From Nitrospinae bacterium RIFCSPLOWO2_12_FULL_45_22 (lineage in GTDB: Bacteria > 2-12-FULL-45-22): DNA of 16,510 nt. The notes below the pieces were generated by a model. It did no database searches and was not told the origin of the DNA. It saw only the letters and a program-made list of their open reading frames with translations. Below, one piece after another: positions 1-6,385 of this stretch; position 1 is the first letter of the stretch; every line of letters starts with the position of its first letter. The translations under genes and the position numbers were made by a program. Location: NCBI GenBank assembly GCA_001803565.1, contig MHDQ01000229.1:1-16510 (forward strand). The letters run 5' to 3'.

Positions 1-5
1 GTAGT

Positions 6-23
6 CGCAGGCTTTAGCCTGCG
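6..23. repeat. Perfect short palindrome (CGCAGGCT-TT-AGCCTGCG)
   Basis: Eight-base arms around a two-base loop form a perfect hairpin just downstream of the permease stop codon on the minus strand. No T-tract follows on either strand, so it is a weak terminator candidate. It looks more like one copy of a dispersed intergenic palindrome. Confidence 0.6.
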
Positions 24-44
24 TTAATTTAAATGGTTATTCTT

Positions 45-76
45 GTCTAAAGATTTCTCCCTTCGCTCGAAATGAC
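45..76. repeat. Dispersed-type intergenic repeat around TTCGCTCGAA
   Basis: The stretch begins GTCTAAAGATTTCTCC, carries a small palindrome TTCGCTCGAA at 62-71 and ends AATGAC. From memory, repeats of this style recur in intergenic regions of several environmental bacterial genomes. There is only one copy in this window, so its repeat nature is recalled, not shown here. Confidence 0.4.
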
Positions 77-101
77 TATTTTATTTGGCCGTTTACTATA
101 G

Positions 102-1214
102 TTACAGGGTGCGCTTGAAGGCAATGGTAGCAATAATGAGTGCCAGGCCAGTGAATAGGCAGAGGATGAGTAGGTCTGACCAGATGACCCTCAGGTCAGG
201 CCCCCGGAAGATCAAGGATTTCAGGGCAGCGACGGCATAAGTCTCTGGGTCAATAGCAGAAAAGGCCCGTAACCATGGTGGGAAGGAATGTATGGGATAG
301 ATGGCACCGCTGGGGAAGAATAGGATCACATTGAGGAAGCTAGCAAAGGCCCCTACAATCCGGGGGTGACCCGCCCGGCCCAGGATAATAAACATCAACC
401 CCAGATGACCCAGGGTAGCCAACGCAATAATACCGGTTATAGCTACTAAGCCCCATAAACCGCCTTTCAGGGGTAAGCCGGTAATCAGGCTACAGAGGGC
501 AAAGATAATAAGGGATATAACTGTAGTAATAAAGAGCCCGGAAGCAATCAGTCCCCCCACAATATCCTTCTTTTCCAGGGGGGTGACAAAGTAGGCTTCA
601 TGGATGCCTAAGAAACGATCCATTATTAACCCAAACACGCCCGTGGTAATACTGCCTAAAAATATTCCCATAATAATTATCCCCGGGATAATAAACTGGT
701 CATAGTCAAATACTGGATAGAGGTTTTCTTCCTGTACCTCTATCCGGCCCAGTTCTTGCCGGATGGGGATATATTCCTGCTGGAAACCACTCAAGGCAGC
801 CCTGAGCCCATTATATAAGCTATCGGCAGAAAAGATATTGACATTATCCAGGAATAACCCCAGGTCGGCCCGTTCACCCCGAACCACTTTCCGGCTATAA
901 TCACTGGGGATGATCAGGGCCCCGGCGTAAAATCCTCTTCGTGTGGCCTCAATAGCAGCCTGAGGGTCTTCTTCGCGATAGACCCTCCAGGTCTTAGGGC
1001 TAGCTTCTATGGCTAGCAAGAGTTCTATTACCCGCTGGCCTTTAGGCCCTCTATCCAGGTCCACCACTGCCAGGGGGAGGTGCTTCAGGCTACCCTGGAT
1101 GCTATTGCCTACAATCAAGAGATAGCCTATGGGAAATAGTAAAGTAATAACTAATACAATGGGGTTACGGATAAACTTCTTGATATCTCGTTTGAATATA
1201 GCCCAGAACCGCAT
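102..1214 (-). CDS. ABC-2 type transporter permease
   Basis: This 370-residue protein is an integral-membrane export permease of the ABC-2 family, of the YbhR/YbhS or drug-export kind. It has one hydrophobic segment near residues 18-36, then a long extracytoplasmic loop of about 130 residues. A cluster of about five membrane segments follows from about residue 172 to the C-terminus. The start with MRFWAIFKRDIKKFIRNP is typical: a short amphipathic cytoplasmic lead before the first helix. It is the last gene of the HlyD, ATPase, permease operon and pairs with the ATPase encoded just upstream at 1342-2346. Only one permease is present, so it probably homodimerises. The substrate cannot be read from sequence; drugs, lipids or other amphiphiles are usual for the family. 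Confidence 0.9.
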   Translation of the reverse strand: MRFWAIFKRDIKKFIRNPIVLVITLLFPIGYLLIVGNSIQGSLKHLPLAVVDLDRGPKGQRVIELLLAIEASPKTWRVYREEDPQAAIEATRRGFYAGALIIPSDYSRKVVRGERADLGLFLDNVNIFSADSLYNGLRAALSGFQQEYIPIRQELGRIEVQEENLYPVFDYDQFIIPGIIIMGIFLGSITTGVFGLIMDRFLGIHEAYFVTPLEKKDIVGGLIASGLFITTVISLIIFALCSLITGLPLKGGLWGLVAITGIIALATLGHLGLMFIILGRAGHPRIVGAFASFLNVILFFPSGAIYPIHSFPPWLRAFSAIDPETYAVAALKSLIFRGPDLRVIWSDLLILCLFTGLALIIATIAFKRTL

Positions 1215-1227
1215 ATCTATTGAGTTT

Positions 1228-1340
1228 TCAGTGATCAGGGATCAGTTGTCGGCCCGGCCATACCTGATCAGTATCACTACCCTTCAGCTTGTCTCCAAGC
1301 TGATTGCTGACCGCTGGCCTCTGATCGCTGACGGCTGCTT
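1228..1340. repeat. Intergenic repeat cluster with a 17-bp direct repeat
   Basis: The gap between ATPase and permease holds two near-identical 17-mers, CTGATTGCTGACCGCTG at 1300-1316 and CTGATCGCTGACGGCTG at 1321-1337, 21 bp apart. GATCAGGGATCAG lies at the other side. A related CTGATGGCTGATAGCT string occurs at 12080-12095. The repeat splits an otherwise tight operon by 127 bp. It is non-coding and likely a decayed dispersed element. Confidence 0.6.
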
Positions 1341-1341
1341 C

Positions 1342-2346
1342 TTATTGAATAGTTTGGGGCATACCCGCACCAATGATCCAGGATATCTTGCGGGGTTCTT
1401 CTTCCCGAATGGAACGGCCCGTATAATGGATAAAGACATCTTCTAAGGATAGTTCCCTGACAACCACCTTTTCCACCTGATGCCCACCAGCCCTTAAAAC
1501 ATCAATGAGGGGCAGCATAGTCCTGGAACCTTCATCCACATAAAAGCTGTGGAGTCCATCCCCCACTTCTACGCGGTGTAAACCAGGGATTTTAGCAGTT
1601 ATGGCCTCAACGGCCCCAGGCTCCAGAGCCGGGCAAAGGGTCATTTCTACCACATCCGTTCCTGGCAAGGTCTTTTTTAGCCCCGAAGGGGTATCCAGGG
1701 CAATGATCTTACCATAATCAATAATCGCCACTCGACGGCATAAGTACTCAGCCTCTTCCATATAATGGGTAGTGAGCAGGATGGTCAATCTCCATTGCTG
1801 GAGCATCTTTCCCAGTATTTCCCAGATAACGTGGCGACTCTGCGGGTCTAAGCCAATAGTGGGTTCATCCAGGAAAAGTACCTGGGGCCGGTGCATGAGC
1901 CCCCGGGCTAGCTCTAACCTCCGCCTCATACCACCAGAATAAGTGGCTACCAGGTCATGGGCCCGGTGGGTAAGACCTACTGATTCCAATAAATACTCTG
2001 ACCTCTCCCGCCGCTCTTTCTTTGGTATAGCATAGAGCTGCCCATATATATCCAGGTTTTCCCAGGCAGTGAGGTCCAGGTCGGTAGTTAATGCCTGGGG
2101 TACTACACCGATAATCTTTCGGATAGCCTTAGCTTCCCTTATAATATCTTTGCCTGCCACATAGGCCCTGCCCGAGGTTGGCTTCAAGATAGTACAAAGC
2201 ATCCGGGTTAAGGTGGTTTTGCCGGAACCATTAGGCCCCAGAAGGCCAAAGATCTCACCCGGTGCGATAGCGAAGCTTACCTGATCAACCGCAACCTTCT
2301 GGCCGAATTTTTTGGTTAGTTCAACAATTTCAACGGTATTGCTCAT
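1342..2346 (-). CDS. ABC transporter ATP-binding protein (DrrA/CcmA type)
   Basis: The 334-residue nucleotide-binding subunit energises the permease at 102-1214. All ABC motifs are present: Walker A GPNGSGKTT (37-45), Q-loop Gln84, signature YSGGM (136-140), Walker B VLFLDE (156-161) and switch His194. Beyond the catalytic core is an extra C-terminal domain of about 100 residues, seen in DrrA-like exporters, ending in the typical LEDVFIHYTGRSIRE-type tail. I chose the ATG at 2346 (MSNTVEIVEL) over a GTG eight codons upstream because it starts where family alignments usually begin. It overlaps the HlyD gene end by 17 nt, indicating translational coupling. A GGAG lies 11 nt upstream. The function assignment is firm; the substrate is unknown. 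Confidence 0.93.
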   Translation of the reverse strand: MSNTVEIVELTKKFGQKVAVDQVSFAIAPGEIFGLLGPNGSGKTTLTRMLCTILKPTSGRAYVAGKDIIREAKAIRKIIGVVPQALTTDLDLTAWENLDIYGQLYAIPKKERRERSEYLLESVGLTHRAHDLVATYSGGMRRRLELARGLMHRPQVLFLDEPTIGLDPQSRHVIWEILGKMLQQWRLTILLTTHYMEEAEYLCRRVAIIDYGKIIALDTPSGLKKTLPGTDVVEMTLCPALEPGAVEAITAKIPGLHRVEVGDGLHSFYVDEGSRTMLPLIDVLRAGGHQVEKVVVRELSLEDVFIHYTGRSIREEEPRKISWIIGAGMPQTIQ

Positions 2347-3337
2347 CTTTTTGAAACTCCACCTGGACACTCATACCCGGCTTCAGGATGCCCGTAGGGT
2401 CTTGCAAGGCTATTTTTATACGAAAGGCCTTGATATCCTGCCTACCCCGCTTCACATCACGCTGGGTAGAGAATTCTCCTTCTGCTCCAATAGCCACTAC
2501 CTTGCCCGAGAAAGACTTTTCTGGGATGATCTCTAACCAGGCGCGGGCTGCCATTCCCAAAGAGACTAAAGGCATAGCCTTTTCGTCCAGGTACACTTTG
2601 GCCCATATCTCGCTGAGGTTCCATAGGGTAAGGATAGGTACACCAGGAGAGACTATTTCCCCGGGCTCAAAATATCTTTTGGCCACCAGGCCCATTATAG
2701 GGGAGAATATTTCTGCATCTTCCAGGCGGGTCTTCAGAACCTGGACTGAGGCTTGTCGGTGGGCAATCTGTACCCTCGCTTCTTCCATCTGGCCCTGGGT
2801 AGCGTCCATCTGCCGGGCAGCCGCATCTGCCTCCGCCGAAGCGGCCTTTACACCAGCCTCTAAGGCCAGATATGCCGTCCGGGCACGGTCGTATCCTTCC
2901 TGGCTAATTACGCCTTCTTTCCAGAGGTTTTCTGCTCGTTGGTGATCTTTTTTTGCCTGGTTGCGGTTTATTTCGGTCTGGCGGAGTTTCTCGTAGGCTT
3001 GGGCAAGGCGGGCTTCTGCGGCCTTCTTTTCTTTCTCTAACCGGGCCAGGGTTGCCTCTGCCTGTCTGACCTCTTCTTCGGCCTCTAGTATTTGCGCTTG
3101 AAGGTCCCGGGCTTCCAGCTCTACTACTTTATTGCCCTTATTTATAAGATCTCCTTCTTCGAAAGGGAGGGTTATGATGCGGCCGAATATCTTGGAAGAG
3201 ACATTTACTTCTTGTCCTTCAATAAGCCCCACAGCCTTTATGTTTTCCTGTTCTTGGTGACGAACTAATGACCAGATAAGTAGGGGTATAAAAAGCAGGA
3301 TAAGGGCCGCAAGAAAGAGCCATATCTTTCGCGCCAT
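2330..3337 (-). CDS. HlyD/YbhG-family membrane fusion (periplasmic adaptor) protein
   Basis: The 335-residue protein is the periplasmic adaptor of the export operon. It has an uncleaved N-terminal membrane anchor (about residues 5-25), then a lipoyl-like half (KIFGRIITLPFEEGDLINKG, about 49-68). A long, charged, Ala/Glu/Lys-rich coiled-coil hairpin spans about 80-205. The second lipoyl half and beta-barrel region (IFSPIMGLVAKRYFEPGEIV, then a PGMSVQVEF end) follow. The hairpin length and the VSPGVPILTLWNLSEIWAKVYLDE stretch resemble YbhG/EmrA-type adaptors. A periplasmic adaptor implies a two-membrane cell envelope or an equivalent exit channel, but no TolC-like gene lies in the window. It is the first gene of the operon, and no strong ribosome site is visible before its ATG. 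Confidence 0.9.
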   Translation of the reverse strand: MARKIWLFLAALILLFIPLLIWSLVRHQEQENIKAVGLIEGQEVNVSSKIFGRIITLPFEEGDLINKGNKVVELEARDLQAQILEAEEEVRQAEATLARLEKEKKAAEARLAQAYEKLRQTEINRNQAKKDHQRAENLWKEGVISQEGYDRARTAYLALEAGVKAASAEADAAARQMDATQGQMEEARVQIAHRQASVQVLKTRLEDAEIFSPIMGLVAKRYFEPGEIVSPGVPILTLWNLSEIWAKVYLDEKAMPLVSLGMAARAWLEIIPEKSFSGKVVAIGAEGEFSTQRDVKRGRQDIKAFRIKIALQDPTGILKPGMSVQVEFQKDEQYR

Positions 3338-3392
3338 AAAACATTTTCAGCAATAAGCTGCCACTAAAAAATAAGGTGTTGAGCAAGCTCGA

Positions 3393-3449
3393 CCACTACA
3401 CACTATATATAACATTATGTAGTGGCATTAAGTAAATGCCATAAGGCAT
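3393..3449. terminator. Hairpin cluster between the ThyX module and the export operon
   Basis: The 158-bp gap after the thyX stop contains CCACTACA (3393-3400) pairing perfectly with TGTAGTGG (3418-3425). GCATT (3425-3429) pairs with AATGC (3435-3439), and ATGCC (3436-3440) with GGCAT (3445-3449). Read on the minus strand these lie 46-103 nt past the thyX stop and could stop or slow transcription before the export operon. No clean U-tract follows the main stem, so a Rho-independent terminator is only possible. The hairpins may equally be a dispersed repeat. Confidence 0.4.
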
Positions 3450-3476
3450 GAAGCTTTTATACTTTTTTTAACGACT

Positions 3477-3489
3477 GTTTTGCCAGGCA
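3477..3489. repeat. 13-bp direct repeat GTTTTGCCAGGCA bracketing the AT-rich module
   Basis: The same 13-mer occurs at 9173-9185, inside codons 7-11 of the ATPase gene. The two copies bracket almost the whole four-gene AT-rich module. Its core TGCCAGGCA is palindromic. It could be the trace of an integration event (att-like core) or a coincidence. No integrase gene is present. Confidence 0.3.
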
Positions 3490-3495
3490 TATCCT

Positions 3496-4125
3496 CTATC
3501 CTCCATGCTTTATCTTCTTTATAACACTATTCTTTTCATCAATCTCAAAATCTTCAAAAATCGTTGGAACATGACCCTTTAATATTTTTAAAATTTCTAT
3601 CACTACTTTCCTTATTTCCCACTGTGCGGTAGGACTGCTTCTGAGTTCAATTATATGATGCCACTCCCTGAGATTAGCAGTAACTACAATCTGGCTTTTA
3701 ACAGCATTGGGTAGTACAAATCTTGCATCTTCATTTTTAATTCCTAATCTTTGTAATTCTGAGTAACTCCTCTTTGCCTCTTCCATAAATTTAGTAAAAA
3801 GGATATGGGCTTTTGAATTGTTTTTAATAGGATCTGGTTCGACATAATTGAAATTACTTTCATCAACATATCTTTGTGACTGTTGAGTGAATGAGCATAA
3901 TCTATGCCTTACTAATTGATGTGTAAATGCCCTTGATACTCCAGAAATCCTGAATGTAGCATAAGCATGTTCTAATACAGAGTAATGCCCTCTCTTAGTA
4001 AGCATTCGTATAAATTCTTTTTCAGTATTTTCTCCTTGCCTATTAAACGATAAATAAGATGTACGTCCCGCTGTTTCTATTAGTTTCTCTGCATCTGGAG
4101 TGATAAACAATAACTCAACTTTCAT
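3496..4125 (-). CDS. thyX: Flavin-dependent thymidylate synthase ThyX
   Basis: ThyX makes dTMP from dUMP using methylenetetrahydrofolate, FAD and NADPH, independently of ThyA. The diagnostic RHRX7S signature is intact (R73-H74-R75 through S83, in HQLVRHRLCSFTQQSQRY). The conserved EHAYATFRISGVSRAF block precedes it. The later DARFVLPNAVKSQIVVTANLREWHHII and SPTAQWEIR segments carry the flavin- and dUMP-contacting residues. At 209 residues it is compact but complete (family commonly about 210-250). It starts 7 nt after the methyltransferase stop, so it is the last gene of the AT-rich operon rather than a stand-alone housekeeping gene, and its base composition matches that operon. It may serve the cell's thymidylate supply or a DNA/nucleotide chemistry specific to the module. 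Confidence 0.95.
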   Translation of the reverse strand: MKVELLFITPDAEKLIETAGRTSYLSFNRQGENTEKEFIRMLTKRGHYSVLEHAYATFRISGVSRAFTHQLVRHRLCSFTQQSQRYVDESNFNYVEPDPIKNNSKAHILFTKFMEEAKRSYSELQRLGIKNEDARFVLPNAVKSQIVVTANLREWHHIIELRSSPTAQWEIRKVVIEILKILKGHVPTIFEDFEIDEKNSVIKKIKHGG

Positions 4126-4132
4126 TTAATCA

Positions 4133-5395
4133 TCATTTCTTCCGAAATACGGTAATCCATTCTTCTTTAATGATTCCGCCGTTATGATTTCTGTCTGGTG
4201 GTAATGAACGATTTTTGATTTCATCCCTGCTTATTTCTAATAGCTTAAAACCGGTATTTTCCGCTATAGGAGAAAAAATCTTGTATGTTGGAATTTGAAC
4301 CCCGCAGATAGTATTGCTTCCAGTAATTAAGCAAAAATAGCCACCTTTTTTTAGCACATGATAAATCTCTTTGAAAATACTTTTCATATCCTCGAAGTAA
4401 TTATAAACAATGTGGGATTTCTTTCTATCTATTTGCCAAATTTGGTTAAGAATTATATTGAGGAGTCGATATTCACTTTTGGGTATAGCACTGTAGTTAC
4501 TTCCTGAAATATTTTCAGTTCCAATTGCCCGCTTCTTTAGATATCTTACTTCTTCGGGAGTAGCTAATCCCAACCACCATAATTCCAGTTTATAACTCCT
4601 AAAATAATCCTGAGCATTAATATATGGGGGTGATGTGATAATGAAATCAACTTCCTCCATTCTATTTGGTTTCAATGTGGCTAAAGTTTCTCTTGCATCT
4701 CCTTGGAAAACTTTCACATAATTATTATTTTCGGTTAAATGCCATGAAATTGCTTTAATTTTTTCAAAATTTTTAGCAATAGAGTCCTCAAAATATTGTA
4801 TTGGTGTAGGTACCCATCCTGTTTTGACTTTCTCTATAACTCTTTTCGATTTGTATGTTTTTGCCATTCGAGGATCAGCATAAGATGACTTTCTAATTAT
4901 TGAAGAAAAACAAACTAATAAAAACCTATAGAGACTTTCACTAAATCTACCATTGAGACTCTCAATACTAAATTTTATCCTGGATAGTTCATTCCTTGCT
5001 TTTTTGCAGAACCAATAGTCAATATTTGGAAACACTACAGTTAGTTTCCTATTGCTATTTTTTACATCTTCTTTAACTAAACGAATTGCTAAACTGAGTT
5101 CATCTATATCTAATGGCGTGGTTTTCACCTCTGAGATAAGTGTTGCCAATGGGTTAATATCGATACCTATAGCATTTCTGCTCAAAAATCTTGCTTCCAA
5201 AAGTGTTGTTCCCGAGCCACAAAAAGGGTCGAAAATCACGTCCCCTCTTTTGGTATATTTTTCTATAAAATAACGAGGGATGTGAGGAATAAGTTTGGCA
5301 GTATAAGAATGAATTCCATGGGTCAGATAATTTGTAGCAGGAATCTCTTTAAGACTATATAACCGTTGAAAGTCCATTCTTTTTACTTTGCTCAT
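4133..5395 (-). CDS. DNA methyltransferase, N4-cytosine/N6-adenine amino type
   Basis: A 420-residue S-adenosylmethionine-dependent DNA amino-methyltransferase. Motif I DPFCGSGTT (56-64) binds AdoMet, with GIDINPLA (77-84) as the following acidic strand. GDARE (232-236) precedes the catalytic motif IV TSPPY (254-258). The order I then IV, with about 190 residues between, suggests alpha or gamma class with a possible target-recognition region in that gap. SPPY is frequent in N4-cytosine enzymes but does not exclude adenine. The ATG at 5395 overlaps the upstream stop as ATGA and beats a further-upstream in-frame start. No restriction endonuclease is adjacent, so any recognition partner must be the neighbouring ATPase or 330-residue protein. 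A Trm11-like RNA methyltransferase is a less likely alternative. Confidence 0.88.
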   Translation of the reverse strand: MSKVKRMDFQRLYSLKEIPATNYLTHGIHSYTAKLIPHIPRYFIEKYTKRGDVIFDPFCGSGTTLLEARFLSRNAIGIDINPLATLISEVKTTPLDIDELSLAIRLVKEDVKNSNRKLTVVFPNIDYWFCKKARNELSRIKFSIESLNGRFSESLYRFLLVCFSSIIRKSSYADPRMAKTYKSKRVIEKVKTGWVPTPIQYFEDSIAKNFEKIKAISWHLTENNNYVKVFQGDARETLATLKPNRMEEVDFIITSPPYINAQDYFRSYKLELWWLGLATPEEVRYLKKRAIGTENISGSNYSAIPKSEYRLLNIILNQIWQIDRKKSHIVYNYFEDMKSIFKEIYHVLKKGGYFCLITGSNTICGVQIPTYKIFSPIAENTGFKLLEISRDEIKNRSLPPDRNHNGGIIKEEWITVFRKK

Positions 5396-6384
5396 AAAGT
5401 GTTTACCTTGGGTAATGGCAAGAAAAATTGAAAAGTGTTGCCTATACCCCACGAATAGTAGGGAATATTGTGTTCAACGGGTGTAGTGGTAATTATATTA
5501 AGTGGTATCTTTGGATTAGATAGAAGATAAAAGAAAATGCCTATTATCTGTGGCTTTGTGCCAAGAGGTGATATAAATATGTTATATTTTTTAGTTATGG
5601 CATCAGTAATATATTTCTTAAGAACATTACTTGTTTCAACTGGATTGAGTGCAGAAATACTATCTTTAGAAGGTATCTCTTTCAAAAGTAGTTCGTTATA
5701 TTTTTCGCAGTATGTATCCCATGTGGGTATGGAGCCAGGTTTTGTCACGAAAAGCAGATTAACATTTGCATCAAATTTATTAATCAACGACCATGCTCTC
5801 ATCTCCTCGTAACCTAAAATGATTATCAAAAGGTCATCTCTGGTAGAAAACCATTCATTCCAATAGAATGGTAAAATATGAATCCCCTTAATTCCATAAG
5901 ACAATTCACCTTCTTCCGGTGATGCATAATTTTTTGGTATCGTATAAAGCAGTCGTAATTTTTCTACATTAAGAAACTTTCTTATGTAAAATAGGGTATC
6001 TAACAAAAGACTTTTTGTAAAGGTGGTTATATCCATTGTAATCACGAGATTTTTATGCCCCAATAAACTGTTATGTTTACAGTAATTATGAAATTTTAGA
6101 ATGCTTTCAGTACTTTTTCCATGCTCAACGGCAATTGTATAATATTTCTCCTCAAAGGTTTCAATTTTAAAAAGGCTTTGCATTTCTTCAATAAGATTCT
6201 CTCTTTTCTCGTTTGGCTCTGTAAATCTAAACAATACTATCCTCTCTGAAAAGTTAGTTTCACACCTTTGTGGTACCCCCAAACATCTTTCCTCAAAACT
6301 ACCGCATGTTAAAAAAATAGTGTCAGGTACATCTTTTCTAATAGAGAAAATTCTATCAACTCTTTTTGGTTGCAATTCATCCAT
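5392..6384 (-). CDS. Unknown protein with two Rossmann-like halves (possible ligand sensor)
   Basis: I cannot name this 330-residue soluble protein. It appears to be an internal duplication. In the N-half, GSFEERC (28-34) leads to VITMDITTFTK (114-124), LLYTIPKNY (145-153) and ELSYGI (160-165). The C-half repeats the pattern: GYEEMRAW (191-198), FISPLGTKPQ (270-279), NIITTTPVEH (296-305) and YYSWGIG (309-315). Alternating hydrophobic strands with polar loops suggest a Rossmann-like fold. GTKP in the C-half recalls the TGGTK motif of Card1/Can2-type CARF domains, so nucleotide binding is conceivable but unproven. The ATG at 6384 follows the ATPase stop by one base with GGAG nine bases before it. 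A TTG five codons earlier is less likely. It overlaps the methyltransferase start by ATGA. Confidence 0.8.
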   Translation of the reverse strand: MDELQPKRVDRIFSIRKDVPDTIFLTCGSFEERCLGVPQRCETNFSERIVLFRFTEPNEKRENLIEEMQSLFKIETFEEKYYTIAVEHGKSTESILKFHNYCKHNSLLGHKNLVITMDITTFTKSLLLDTLFYIRKFLNVEKLRLLYTIPKNYASPEEGELSYGIKGIHILPFYWNEWFSTRDDLLIIILGYEEMRAWSLINKFDANVNLLFVTKPGSIPTWDTYCEKYNELLLKEIPSKDSISALNPVETSNVLKKYITDAITKKYNIFISPLGTKPQIIGIFFYLLSNPKIPLNIITTTPVEHNIPYYSWGIGNTFQFFLPLPKVNTL

Positions 6385-6385
6385 G

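Noticed and set aside
2388-2945. Long plus-strand open frame opposite the membrane fusion gene
   Set aside because: It lies wholly antisense to a well-supported HlyD-type gene, has no recognisable motif or ribosome site, and is a shadow of that gene's codon bias. The same applies to the other plus-strand frames below 14900 and the minus-strand frames within 14936-16151.
3393-3449. CRISPR-like repeats in the hairpin-rich gap
   Set aside because: Only single inverted pairs are present. There are no regularly spaced identical repeats and no cas genes.
4133-5395. Classical type II restriction-modification pair
   Set aside because: No restriction endonuclease motif was seen in the adjacent 330-residue protein, and the other neighbour is ThyX. 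The GxxExxY remnant is 7.5 kb away and lacks its catalytic core.
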